A stretch of DNA of 64,000 bases from CAYUUR01 sp052034685 (GTDB lineage Bacteria > Patescibacteriota > Saccharimonadia > Saccharimonadales > CAYUUR01): positions 74,852 through 138,851 of the forward strand of contig JBPOIH010000007.1 in NCBI GenBank assembly GCA_052034685.1, in the 5' to 3' direction. The notes beneath the pieces were generated by a model. The model was given only the letters and a program-made list of their open reading frames with translations, was not told the DNA's origin and did no database searches. Below, one piece after another: positions 49,969-58,053 of this stretch; the first letter of the stretch is position 1, and every line of letters starts with the position of its first letter. A program made the translations under genes and the position numbers.

Positions 49969-51304
49969 CTACTTGGCCCGCGGTAGTCTCAAGTGCTTTT
50001 CTACAAGCTTCTTTGAAAGTTGTATCATCGTGGTGATCTTGGAGATAGACTGCTAGGGGGTAGAGGCTGTGCGTTGAAACCAGCGCAGTACCAAGACGTT
50101 TTGCATTAAGTAAGCATTTTTCGGTAAATTCTACTCCGCGGCTTTCTGGGTTAGTAAGCCTAAAACCATTGCCGAATAGTATTCCCTTTGCAGGCTGAGT
50201 GACTTCCTCACGTTCAAAATCTTCGCCAATATTTGACTCTAACTGACGAAATTTAGATATGTTTATTGCAGAATTGTCCTTGCCCTCTGCCTCACCAATC
50301 ATTCTTAAATTATCGGGGCTTACTACTACATGGTCGATCTCTAAATCTCCCTCGCGGAAGTTGCCAACTTCGTATCCTAGGAGTTTCAGCGCTTTCTCAA
50401 CCGCTTGCTCAAGGAGTGGACCCGTTTCGTAAAGTAGCGCCTGATAAGTAAGAGACTCGTCGATTTGCTGTATCTTGAGCTGCCGTGAGACCTTGATCTT
50501 CTCTATTTTTGCGTCCAGGGCGTTCACTTCCTTTTTCAAACTTGAAATAAGTTCAGGCGTCTGTGCCTTATCGAGCCAGTCTGGAGCGGGCGTTGCACTC
50601 GATTCATTACGCAACACACCATCTATCCCTACAAGCTGCTTCTTCAATGACGTTGCAAGGCCCATTCCTTGCTTAGTCCATACTTCTTCGTCCTTTGAGT
50701 TCGTCTCATAGAGTTGAGAAAGGTTGAAATATGGCAGCAACACAAGGTTACCTGGCATGTCTTTCAGCCGAACTACCGCGCCTAACGGGCTATTTCCGGT
50801 TCTAGTAACGCAAATTTTTCGTGTTTGTGTATCAGGGAGCATCGCCCGATACGAAATATGATCCTTTAGTGATTCAAGAAGCCCTGCAAACCTCGTATCA
50901 ATTACCTTAATCTTAACTCCACTCCCGTTTCTTATCTTTACGGAAAACGGCAGAGCGTCATAGTTGCTTATGGGAGTAGTATGGAATGTTCTTGAGCCTT
51001 TGCTGGAAGTTGATCCTGTAGCCCCCTGGTCTTTCTTTTCCGCGTTAAGTAGTATAAACACTGTTTTGCCATCTGCCACAGCGTCACTTAACTCTCTTCT
51101 CCAGTGTGATATTGACTCTGTTGCGCGTTTCGTTCCATCAATACTGATGCATGAACCGCCGGCTGAAAAACTTTCACGCTCATAATATGGGAGGCTTGGG
51201 TCAAAAAGTATAATGTCGTAATCCTTTAGTGAAGTACCTGAATCATAATCTAGGTAGTCGTCGTGACCAGGGACAAGTGTGTTTACTGAAATGATGGAGT
51301 TCAT
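49934..51304 (-). CDS. Probable PD-(D/E)xK nuclease with N-terminal sensor-like domain
   Basis: 456 residues: residues 1-90 look Rossmann-like (KDYDIILFDPSLPYYERE, then HWRRELSDAVADGKTVFILLN), a long middle part, coiled coil at about 248-285, and a C-terminal nuclease fold. Its expected core is EQAVEKALKLLGYEV (E299 onward), then GDLEIDHVVV (D320/E322/D324) and GEAEGKD with Lys342, matching E...D...ExK; after it KGILFGNGFRLTNP resembles the end of restriction-type nucleases. Promoter TATATT (plus 51312-51317) is 7 bases before ATG, with TCGACT (51335-51340) as -35, so leaderless. Confidence 0.55.
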   Translation of the reverse strand: MNSIISVNTLVPGHDDYLDYDSGTSLKDYDIILFDPSLPYYERESFSAGGSCISIDGTKRATESISHWRRELSDAVADGKTVFILLNAEKKDQGATGSTSSKGSRTFHTTPISNYDALPFSVKIRNGSGVKIKVIDTRFAGLLESLKDHISYRAMLPDTQTRKICVTRTGNSPLGAVVRLKDMPGNLVLLPYFNLSQLYETNSKDEEVWTKQGMGLATSLKKQLVGIDGVLRNESSATPAPDWLDKAQTPELISSLKKEVNALDAKIEKIKVSRQLKIQQIDESLTYQALLYETGPLLEQAVEKALKLLGYEVGNFREGDLEIDHVVVSPDNLRMIGEAEGKDNSAINISKFRQLESNIGEDFEREEVTQPAKGILFGNGFRLTNPESRGVEFTEKCLLNAKRLGTALVSTHSLYPLAVYLQDHHDDTTFKEACRKALETTAGQVVVFPTPPAHKE

Positions 51305-51311
51305 ACAAATA

Positions 51312-51340
51312 AATATAGTCCATCCACTCTGTTAAGTCGA
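51312..51340 (-). promoter_or_regulatory. Promoter of the nuclease-gene pair
   Basis: On the minus strand TCGACT (plus 51335-51340), 17-base spacer, TATATT (plus 51312-51317), then 7 bases to the ATG at 51304. No SD. Confidence 0.5.
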
Positions 51341-51585
51341 TTTTAAAATAACATAATTTTGCACTTGTCTCATTGTTATTACCAGGAGAGAAGGGACGTA
51401 AAACTGGGGTGGCGTTAGAGATAAGGGACACTAACCAAACTTTTAACAGATCAAAAACGAAAAATAATTGTGGCTGCCCAAAAAAGAATTCGAACTTAAA
51501 TGACAGAGTCGAGATATATTTGGTTCTTGCGTTGGTTTATCTACAGGGATGTTGCAGCTATAGAATCTTGATATCGCGCGGGATT
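51341..51585. other. Gene-poor, AT-rich stretch with a degenerate tRNA-3'-like sequence
   Basis: No credible gene: a frame of 89 codons crossing it is low in structure and antisense to the next gene's end. At 51471-51495 there is TGGCTGCCC, a short A run and GAATTCGAAC, which on the minus strand resembles a T-loop plus acceptor end with CCA (see findings). Otherwise I see nothing. Confidence 0.4.
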
Positions 51586-52509
51586 CTAGTCACTTGGGCT
51601 TTCTGGTTTGATGATTTCTGCGCGGGTGACGATGTCGCTTAGGAAGTCCAGGTCTTGTTTGAATGGGGCGGTGAATAGCTCGAGGAACATGATCATCTGC
51701 TCGGCAATGGATGTTTCTAGGGCAAGCTCGTCGTCGTCCTTTATGGTTAGTTTGCCAAGGTAATCGCGGGTATCCCCAATCTGTGCGACTTCTAGCCGTG
51801 CGGTGCTGTCTGGCATTATTAACAGCTCGTATTTGTTGCCCGCTTCTGGATTCTTGATATTTACCTCTAGCCACGGGTCGTCCTGTTCATCTGGGCCAGC
51901 GCTGTTGGTACGCATCAGTATATTGCCCTTCCAGTCATCACAGACAATCACCTCGTCATTCACGCAGAACATTGGAACGTCACGATCACTTACCGCAACG
52001 TCTACGAGTCTCTGCGCGAGCCGTCGTGCTTCATCTGGGGATGTGCCATGCCTATCGGCAAACCGCTCAAAGGATAACCCAGCGTACTTGTACATCAATA
52101 CACTCTGCAGGTAGCGGACCGCCGTTCTCTCTGCCGGATTGAGCTGTGCGGAATCAATGGCCGTGGCGACATCCTTCAGAACAGATTCTGGCCTTGCCCG
52201 CATCAGCATATTTTTCTGCGGCGTTAGCTCTAACTCACAGGTCACCTCTTCTTCAATATCGAGCAGCGTAATGTATGGCCGTAGATCACTACTACCAAAG
52301 GTATAGCGATTACCAAACTCTATCGAAATATCGCCTTCTAGGTTATACCCGTAAGACTTAGTAAGCTCACCAACACTCCCGGCAAGTTTATCTGTGACGG
52401 CTTCTTCTAGGCGCATGTAATCGTCTTGGTCAGGCGGCAGCATTTCTGCAGGGAAAAACCCCTGCTTGTACTCGTAACCAGACTCCCAGCTTTCTTCGTG
52501 TGCGGACAT
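51586..52509 (-). CDS. Hypothetical protein, 307 aa
   Basis: From ATG at 52509 (MSAHEESWESGYEYKQ). Soluble, acidic, with a helical centre containing SFERFADRHGTSPDEARRLAQRL that has an HTH-like look, then a beta-rich part. No family recognised. A TATGCT -10 (on plus strand AGCATA 52517-52522) ends 7 bases before the ATG and is part of a 10-bp perfect inverted repeat, so the gene may be regulated at its start. Confidence 0.6.
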   Translation of the reverse strand: MSAHEESWESGYEYKQGFFPAEMLPPDQDDYMRLEEAVTDKLAGSVGELTKSYGYNLEGDISIEFGNRYTFGSSDLRPYITLLDIEEEVTCELELTPQKNMLMRARPESVLKDVATAIDSAQLNPAERTAVRYLQSVLMYKYAGLSFERFADRHGTSPDEARRLAQRLVDVAVSDRDVPMFCVNDEVIVCDDWKGNILMRTNSAGPDEQDDPWLEVNIKNPEAGNKYELLIMPDSTARLEVAQIGDTRDYLGKLTIKDDDELALETSIAEQMIMFLELFTAPFKQDLDFLSDIVTRAEIIKPESPSD

Positions 52510-52511
52510 AC

Positions 52512-52549
52512 CTAGTAGCATAGGGCGCCTGGCCGTTTAATGCTACTAG
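52512..52549. repeat. 10-bp inverted repeat over the promoter of the 307-residue gene
   Basis: CTAGTAGCAT (52512-52521) and ATGCTACTAG (52540-52549), 18 bases apart, are exact reverse complements. The left arm includes the TATGCT -10 of the adjacent gene. Could be an operator or the stem of a terminator-like hairpin on the minus strand. Confidence 0.55.
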
Positions 52550-52626
52550 TGCTTAACTAGGGTCTCTTACCAAGGCGATGACATACAATAATCTGGCGAG
52601 CCACTGGTAAAGCTTGAATTCTTAGA

Positions 52627-53625
52627 CTAGCTTGCAGCCTCCCAAGTAAAACCGTGACCAAAATGACCATAGCGGGCAGTTTGTTCATACTGTGGCTTAC
52701 GGAGATCCAGCCATTTGATGATGCCGTTTGGCGATAGGTCATAGCCCGTGACTGCTTCTTGGACGCCATCAATCGTTACTGTTGCTTCGAGCGGCTGATC
52801 ATAGCCAATCGCATATGCCAAGTGGCAGAAAACTTCCTTGGCTTTGCGTTTGCGCAGATACTCCACGGCAATCCGCCGGGCTGCGTATGCCGCTGAGCGG
52901 TCGACTTTGCTGGGGTCTTTGCCACTGAAACAGCCGCCGCCAATAGGGATACGTGGGCCATAATTATCTACAACCAGCTTACGACCAGTTAGGCCCGTGT
53001 CAGCATCAAAGCCACCTTGGTCCCAGTCACCTGTTGGGTTGATGTGGAGATGTGCAGATTGGGGACTGAAGACTGAGGACTGGAGACTAGAAGCCCAGGT
53101 GAGGACGGCTGCTTTTAGTTCGGATTTTTTGGCGTGCTGGAAACTCGCCACCAAAGATGCAATCTTGCCATCACGCAGTGTAACTTGCGTTTTACCATCG
53201 TGTGGCCATGTATCGTACAAATACTGATTGAGCTGACGGCTCAGGACAACTTCTAGTGGCAGCAGTTCGGGCGTTTCATCGCAAGCGTAGCCCACCATAA
53301 TCCCCTGATCGCCCGCGCCACCCGTATCGACGCCACGAGCGATTTCTGGACTCTGCGATACGATCCGTACCTCTATTTCATTACCGGGCGCCAACCGTTC
53401 AACTATCGGCTCTACTTTGATCTTGCTGTGAGATGTAACCTCGCCAACCACAAATATCTTCCCATGACCACCCACTGTTTCGACGGCTACACGAGAGGCC
53501 GGATCTTGCGCCAGATAAGCGTCCAGTATGGCGTCTGATATTTGGTCACACAGTTTATCTGGGTGCTGGGGCGAGACACTCTCCGCGGTGCGGTAATTGG
53601 TGGTTTGATTTGCTTTCGTCGACAT
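52627..53625 (-). CDS. metK: S-adenosylmethionine synthetase
   Basis: Makes SAM from methionine and ATP. Motifs: TAESVSPQHPDKLCDQISDAIL with the catalytic His, GGAGDQGIMVGYA (ATP), HINPTGDWDQGGFDADTGLTGRK, and GGGCFSGKDPSKVDRSAAYAAR, then YGHFGHGFTWE at the end. At 332 residues it is shorter than the usual 380-400, with loss in the middle. A heptamer repeat (53056-53090) encodes SSLQSSVFSPQS in the central part. SD AAAGGAG; the longer start at 53652 lies in the riboswitch region and is rejected. Controlled by the riboswitch upstream. Confidence 0.95.
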   Translation of the reverse strand: MSTKANQTTNYRTAESVSPQHPDKLCDQISDAILDAYLAQDPASRVAVETVGGHGKIFVVGEVTSHSKIKVEPIVERLAPGNEIEVRIVSQSPEIARGVDTGGAGDQGIMVGYACDETPELLPLEVVLSRQLNQYLYDTWPHDGKTQVTLRDGKIASLVASFQHAKKSELKAAVLTWASSLQSSVFSPQSAHLHINPTGDWDQGGFDADTGLTGRKLVVDNYGPRIPIGGGCFSGKDPSKVDRSAAYAARRIAVEYLRKRKAKEVFCHLAYAIGYDQPLEATVTIDGVQEAVTGYDLSPNGIIKWLDLRKPQYEQTARYGHFGHGFTWEAAS

Positions 53626-53632
53626 GAAAAAA

Positions 53633-53780
53633 CTCCTTTCTATCGACCCCATTGCAGGTCAGAAAGGAGCGTGCTGCTCGGCTATCTTCCCCGCGTACGG
53701 GCTGAATGTAGCACCACACGGCTTAGCCGTAGGTTGCTGGTGGGTCGACGGGTCAGTTCCCTCGCCACACTCTGGATAGT
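53633..53780 (-). ncRNA. SAM-I-type riboswitch (S box family), translational
   Basis: On the minus strand the leader holds an S-box-like core: TATCCAGAG, GAGGGAACTGACCC, CAGCAACC, GTGGTGCTA, ATTCAGCCC. P1 is formed by CTATC (plus 53775-53779) and GATAG (plus 53682-53686). Downstream CTCCTTTCT (plus 53661-53669) is exactly complementary to the SD region AGAAAGGAG (plus 53633-53641), with GACC/GGTC inside, giving a hairpin that would hide the SD. That is a translational OFF switch; in the absence of SAM, P1 loss could let 3' strand pair elsewhere (inference). Core classification SAM-I versus SAM-I/IV is not settled. Confidence 0.85.
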
Positions 53781-53798
53781 TAAATTGTTAACTTGCCT

Positions 53799-53826
53799 AG
53801 TATAGCAACACATTCACATTACGCAA
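53799..53826 (-). promoter_or_regulatory. Promoter of metK
   Basis: On the minus strand TTGCGT (plus 53821-53826), 16-base spacer, TATACT (plus 53799-53804). It transcribes into the riboswitch, so this gene, unlike many here, has a long leader. Confidence 0.6.
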
Positions 53827-53870
53827 ACACACGCCTTGCGGTACAGCCAACTGGTCACTTACTTTAAACA

Positions 53871-54725
53871 CTAGGAAAGATGGATAGCTGTTCGTTCAGC
53901 ATCCTGTGCACATTCGTCTAGTAGACTTGTGAGAAGATTGGTCTTTCTAAATGCCACCGCAAGACGATTCAGGTTATCTAAAACCCGAAAACTACCGAGA
54001 TCTTCATCAGTAATGCGATCTCCGATATCTGGTCGCTCAACCAAGTGCGCATTGATGCCAATTTCAGAAACCTTATGAAACTTACGTGCAGACCAATGCT
54101 GCTTTGGCTCTCCGGTTTTATAGCGTGCAGGCTTGAGCAGGGCATTAGTTGCTGGTGCAACTCGTAAATATCCACTGTCTGCATCAAAGCGTTCTTGCAG
54201 TTCCTCTTGCGTATATTCGATCGTTGTTGAACGTTGCGCATCGCCATATGATTTATCAAACTCATCGTCCCAAACACGCACTACTGCAAGTACTGGTGCC
54301 TTGTCGCCTTCGTCTTCGTACTTTTCAAACCCTATCGTACCTAGAAGCAGTTCAGAAATTGCACTCTCGCCATACGAACGCCGTCCAAGAAGATAGTAGG
54401 ACACCTTGTAATCGCGGAGCCATAGTTCACTTTCGTTGAAGTGTAGAGAAACAGTGTTCGCCGCAAACTTTCGGGCGTCAGCAGCATCATAAACTTTTGC
54501 TTCATATGCATCCGTACGGCTTCCTGGTAAATCTTGTACAAATTGCTTAATGAATCGGTAGTTACGCTGAGAGGCACGATCTGCTTCTCGCATTCCTTCA
54601 ATCTGCATCTGGTTTGTGGCCAAGCGGCCAGCTAGTTGCTCGCTCATATCACGGTACAATGGCGACAGTAAGCCGTCATATACTTCAAGGGATGCCCGTG
54701 CAAGCTCAAAATCCATTCTATCCAT
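53871..54725 (-). CDS. Hypothetical protein, 284 aa
   Basis: Start MDRMDFELARASLEVYDG at 54725: TTGCAT (plus 54758-54763), 17-base spacer and TATAAT (plus 54735-54740) lie 9 bases before it, while the longer frame to 54746 contains the -10 itself and is rejected. The protein is soluble and helical with VRVWDDEFDKSYGDAQRSTTI; I do not recognise it. It follows metK's leader in opposite position (45 bases after it), not cotranscribed with metK. Confidence 0.6.
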   Translation of the reverse strand: MDRMDFELARASLEVYDGLLSPLYRDMSEQLAGRLATNQMQIEGMREADRASQRNYRFIKQFVQDLPGSRTDAYEAKVYDAADARKFAANTVSLHFNESELWLRDYKVSYYLLGRRSYGESAISELLLGTIGFEKYEDEGDKAPVLAVVRVWDDEFDKSYGDAQRSTTIEYTQEELQERFDADSGYLRVAPATNALLKPARYKTGEPKQHWSARKFHKVSEIGINAHLVERPDIGDRITDEDLGSFRVLDNLNRLAVAFRKTNLLTSLLDECAQDAERTAIHLS

Positions 54726-54734
54726 AATTTGGAT

Positions 54735-54763
54735 ATTATAGTACATTTGGAGTTATAATGCAA
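54735..54763 (-). promoter_or_regulatory. Strong leaderless-type promoter
   Basis: TTGCAT (plus 54758-54763), 17 bases, TATAAT (plus 54735-54740), 9 bases to ATG at 54725. Near consensus. Confidence 0.6.
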
Positions 54764-54790
54764 GCGCCCCTCTACGTTTTTTGTATTTGG

Positions 54791-55069
54791 CTAGCCCTCG
54801 ATCTCTCGGCGCTGGCTCAACTCGTTTCTGCGCATGCAATTTACTTCAACAGCTAAGCCTGCCCTTAGCGCAACGTATGTTGAGGTAGCTGCGAGCAAAA
54901 AACCACTAGTTTGTCCTTCGTTCAAGACGCTCCACACGGCGGCAAGCCCGAGCCCGGAACTGGCCACCAAGCCTGCTGGTATTGCCCATTCATTGCGGCG
55001 CATATGCCGCTCAATCTCGACCGTCTGCTCCTGTGCAACATGCTGCTCCCAGTACTCTTTATTTCTCAT
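54791..55069 (-). CDS. Small two-helix membrane protein
   Basis: 92 residues, basic N-terminus with EQTVEIERHMRRNEWAIP, helices at about 30-48 and 57-75, ending LSQRREIEG. Upstream of the 284-residue gene on the same strand by 65 bases. No family recognised. A longer overlapping plus-strand frame covers this region but is a shadow of the next gene. Confidence 0.55.
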   Translation of the reverse strand: MRNKEYWEQHVAQEQTVEIERHMRRNEWAIPAGLVASSGLGLAAVWSVLNEGQTSGFLLAATSTYVALRAGLAVEVNCMRRNELSQRREIEG

Positions 55070-55165
55070 GTTTTCAATTATAGAACTGCTGTGCTGTTTG
55101 TAAACAGTCAGTTCTTAACTGGTATTTCGTGCTATTCCGTACATGCTATACTGGCTGTAACAATT

Positions 55166-56404
55166 ATGGAACCAGTCAACACGCCCCCACAAAGCAGTCA
55201 GCCTCTAAATAATCCACCGGTAACTCCGCCTGCCGATACTGCCGGCAACGATACGTACGTTATGGCGATATCTGGGTTTGGACTGTTTGGAAAAGGAGCG
55301 TTTGCGAATAAACTCACTGACAAACCTGTCGCACTCGTACTCTTTGCATCAGGTAAAATTATCGCCATTAACGGTCATGGTGAAGTTACTGAAGAGTTTA
55401 AGGCGAGTTCGGTGGCGATGACTGAAAACAAAGGGCTACTACGGGTCGCTGGCGACAAATTAACTGTTGAAGGCCAGCCTAGGGTATTTGTGAGTGACGC
55501 CTTCATGCGCAGTGCAAAAGAAGCCAAGCAAATACTCGCAGAAAAACACCCCGAATACCAGTTTTCTGCCGCGTGCGAGGCCGGACTGGTCTTCTTTACT
55601 TTTGTAGAGGCTTTCAATAAGGACCCGGCCGCGTCTGTTGCAGGAGTCAAGAATATTAAGCCGGAAGATTTAACACCAGACAAAACAAACCCATCGTCGA
55701 TCTACAAAGATACAGGATTAGACGTGTCTGTCTTTGGCATGTTGTTCTCGCCAGAAAAAAAGGGTCGAGCCATCGCCATGGCGATTGTTGGCGTACCCCT
55801 CCTGCTCTTAATGAGCCTGCTATTCTACACGGGAACCAAAGACACGGCAGACCTTACCAAGATGACGGCGTATGACCTGACCGTAAAAAACACTAAAGTT
55901 GATTCGGGCTTTCGTGAATCGTCAAATCTACTTATTTATACAAAGCCACCAATAGGAATCATTTGTCAAAATATTGTTGTTCAAACACCACTCAAGGTGT
56001 ACCCCGACGAAGCGGCTCGTCCTAAGGCTGGCGACAGCTTGCGCGTCTACCTGCCTCCTGATGCTGAATGTTCATCAAATGGTTTATTTATGTCTGGCTA
56101 CACTGAAAAGACAACTACTGAAAATGCTATGGACAGTATAGTCAACATTTCGCTCATTGGGGCGAGTTTATTTGGTGCCGGGATCTTACTATTTGGAGTG
56201 TTCTATGCTTCAAACAAACAAGTGCGGGAATTCTATCTCTCTCATGCCATTATTGGCAAGCTCATAGCCATACTCATCTTTGGGTGGATGATCGTTGGTT
56301 ATGGCATGCGTTTCTTCGACTTAAGTTCGCTCGGCTTATCAGGATTTATAATCCCGGTAATTCTGGCCGCGATCTTCTACTTTATCTCACGCGGTAGACG
56401 TTAA
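55166..56404 (+). CDS. Membrane protein with N-terminal soluble domain, unknown
   Basis: 412 residues from ATG 55166; the frame is open back to 54911 but that portion is antisense to another gene. A Pro-rich start (PPQSSQPLNNPPVTPPADT), a soluble domain of about 200 residues (including AISGFGLFGKGAFANK), then four hydrophobic helices at about 213-233, 328-350, 362-382 and 388-408. TATACT at 55147-55152 lies 13 bases before ATG. Function unknown; likely a sensor or scaffold in the envelope. Confidence 0.6.
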   Translation: MEPVNTPPQSSQPLNNPPVTPPADTAGNDTYVMAISGFGLFGKGAFANKLTDKPVALVLFASGKIIAINGHGEVTEEFKASSVAMTENKGLLRVAGDKLTVEGQPRVFVSDAFMRSAKEAKQILAEKHPEYQFSAACEAGLVFFTFVEAFNKDPAASVAGVKNIKPEDLTPDKTNPSSIYKDTGLDVSVFGMLFSPEKKGRAIAMAIVGVPLLLLMSLLFYTGTKDTADLTKMTAYDLTVKNTKVDSGFRESSNLLIYTKPPIGIICQNIVVQTPLKVYPDEAARPKAGDSLRVYLPPDAECSSNGLFMSGYTEKTTTENAMDSIVNISLIGASLFGAGILLFGVFYASNKQVREFYLSHAIIGKLIAILIFGWMIVGYGMRFFDLSSLGLSGFIIPVILAAIFYFISRGRR

Positions 56405-56454
56405 CGCTTAATCGTTGTAGCACCAACCCGACAGTGCTGTATTAAAGGAGATCT

Positions 56455-57351
56455 TTACAGGGAAACGTCGGCTTGTTTGGCCGGAATACTACCGCCAGTG
56501 CCACCAATGACTTTTGCTTCGCCACGTGCATAGCGCAATGATGCTGGTTCGGCTTGGTCCTTGCTGACATAGAAGAACAGCCAGCCAGTAGCAGATTTGC
56601 CGCGGGTTGGCGTTTCAAGAACCACGAGTTTTTCTTTAGCTACATAGTCCTGGAATGGAATGTCACTCTCTGATGTAGTCTTACTGCCAGTGATGAGTTT
56701 GAAGTTACTACTTGAAACCGTAGAACCATACTTGTCACCTGCAGACACGGTCACCTCAACCGCAAAACTAGTCTGCGATTTGTTGAGTGCACTGAGGTCT
56801 GCATTGAACGGAACATTACGACGTACTTTGTTTACCTTGATTGTCGTACCGAGTGCTTCATCAGTTATCGTTTCGTTGATTGTCTTTTCGCTCAACTCTG
56901 CCGTTGCTGAATCGTTCGAGGCAGCGCTTTGCGTTGTATCTGTGGCAAGTTCATCAGTAGCTGAAAGAGCCGTGTCATTGGTCGTTGATTGATCGGCTGC
57001 TTTCTTGTCTGATCGATCCAGCAAGAAAAATCCGCCACTCATAGAAAAGATCAAAACAATCACAAGAATAACCAGTGAGATTATGAGGCCTTTGCGCGAA
57101 CTCTTTGCTGTAGCTGCTGGCGTGGGATCAGTTGGCGGGGAAAATGCGCTGACAGTGGGCTGTGGTTGCGCGACTGGCTGCACAGGCTCTTGCACCGGCA
57201 TTACGGGCTGTGGAATCGGTTGTGGTGGGGATTGCTGAATTGGTTGAGATGCAGGCGATTGCAGGACATCCGATGCCGGCACTGGAGCTGTAGGTTGAAT
57301 AATATTCGGGTCAACTGGTTGAGCTGGCTGGATAGGGTCTTGTGGTTGCAT
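56455..57351 (-). CDS. Pro/Gln-rich membrane protein with DUF4352-like outer domain
   Basis: N-terminal 80 residues are cytoplasmic and rich in Pro, Gln and Val (many QP and PVQ steps), then Lys/Arg KSSRKGL, a transmembrane helix (about 88-108), an acidic Thr/Ser/Asp linker, and a beta-rich outer domain of about 120 residues with KVRRNVPFNADLSALNKSQ. That domain resembles the DUF4352/immunoglobulin-like group (weak). ATG at 57351 taken. Role unknown. Confidence 0.65.
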   Translation of the reverse strand: MQPQDPIQPAQPVDPNIIQPTAPVPASDVLQSPASQPIQQSPPQPIPQPVMPVQEPVQPVAQPQPTVSAFSPPTDPTPAATAKSSRKGLIISLVILVIVLIFSMSGGFFLLDRSDKKAADQSTTNDTALSATDELATDTTQSAASNDSATAELSEKTINETITDEALGTTIKVNKVRRNVPFNADLSALNKSQTSFAVEVTVSAGDKYGSTVSSSNFKLITGSKTTSESDIPFQDYVAKEKLVVLETPTRGKSATGWLFFYVSKDQAEPASLRYARGEAKVIGGTGGSIPAKQADVSL

Positions 57352-57487
57352 CACTATACTTTCTTTGCTGTTATTATGACCTTGAGTATAGCTGCTTTTC
57401 TATTCCGTGCCAATAAGCACAAGCGGCCACAAAGCGGTCTTAGGGTTACGCCTATAAAGGTCTGTTCCTTGCAACCACGTTACAATT

Positions 57488-57988
57488 TTATACCTGCGCC
57501 AATCCTATCACGTAGTTTTTGCCGTAGTGCTTGGCGCACTTGGGGCAGGTTGTGTAGAAAAAGTAGGTTTCTTTTGGTTCGCGTCCTGATTTTTTGACGT
57601 AGCTCATGAGGTCTTCATGCCACTTTTTGGCATTCTGAAACGGGCCTTCGTATACTTTTGTCATAAACGTACCGTTGAGCGTTACGTTATCCATGCCGGG
57701 GATCTCTTTGCTAACCGCATACAGTTGCTCGGCCTTCCACGCTGAAAGTTCACGGCTCAGGATCATTGCCTCTTGCGGTGGCATTTCAACCCCAGCAGTT
57801 TCTGCTGCAGATTGTAAGGCTGTCATCACCTTAGACATATTGAGCGGCACGTGGAACAAACTCCGGGTGTGCATTCGTATGAAAGGCTTATCCTCAAACG
57901 TTATTTCCTGCTCGTTCCAGGCAGACACATTGGGTACAGCACAGCAGCCGGTTTCGTTCTTGTCAGTGTATGTGAGCGGTACATTCAT
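57488..57988 (-). CDS. Hypothetical protein, GyrI-like/SRPBCC-like
   Basis: 166 residues. Contains FMTKVYEGPFQNAKKWHEDL, reminiscent of the GyrI-like effector-binding fold, and a C-terminal YFFYTTCPKCAKHYGKNYVIGLAQV with CPKC that could bind a metal. No enzymatic motif. Moderate similarity to uncharacterised proteins with this end. SD AGGAGG before the ATG. Confidence 0.6.
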   Translation of the reverse strand: MNVPLTYTDKNETGCCAVPNVSAWNEQEITFEDKPFIRMHTRSLFHVPLNMSKVMTALQSAAETAGVEMPPQEAMILSRELSAWKAEQLYAVSKEIPGMDNVTLNGTFMTKVYEGPFQNAKKWHEDLMSYVKKSGREPKETYFFYTTCPKCAKHYGKNYVIGLAQV

Positions 57989-58053
57989 ATGTCCTCCTAT
58001 ACTTATATTATACGCCTCGTAAGCAATGCAGTGGTGTGACCGAAAGGCTCAGG

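Noticed and set aside
51373..51642. 89-codon plus-strand ORF
   Set aside because: Low-quality sequence, partly antisense to the next gene, no SD or promoter, no domain.
54911..55165. N-terminal extension of the 412-residue membrane protein
   Set aside because: It is antisense to a two-helix protein gene and lacks a promoter; the ATG at 55166 has TATACT upstream.
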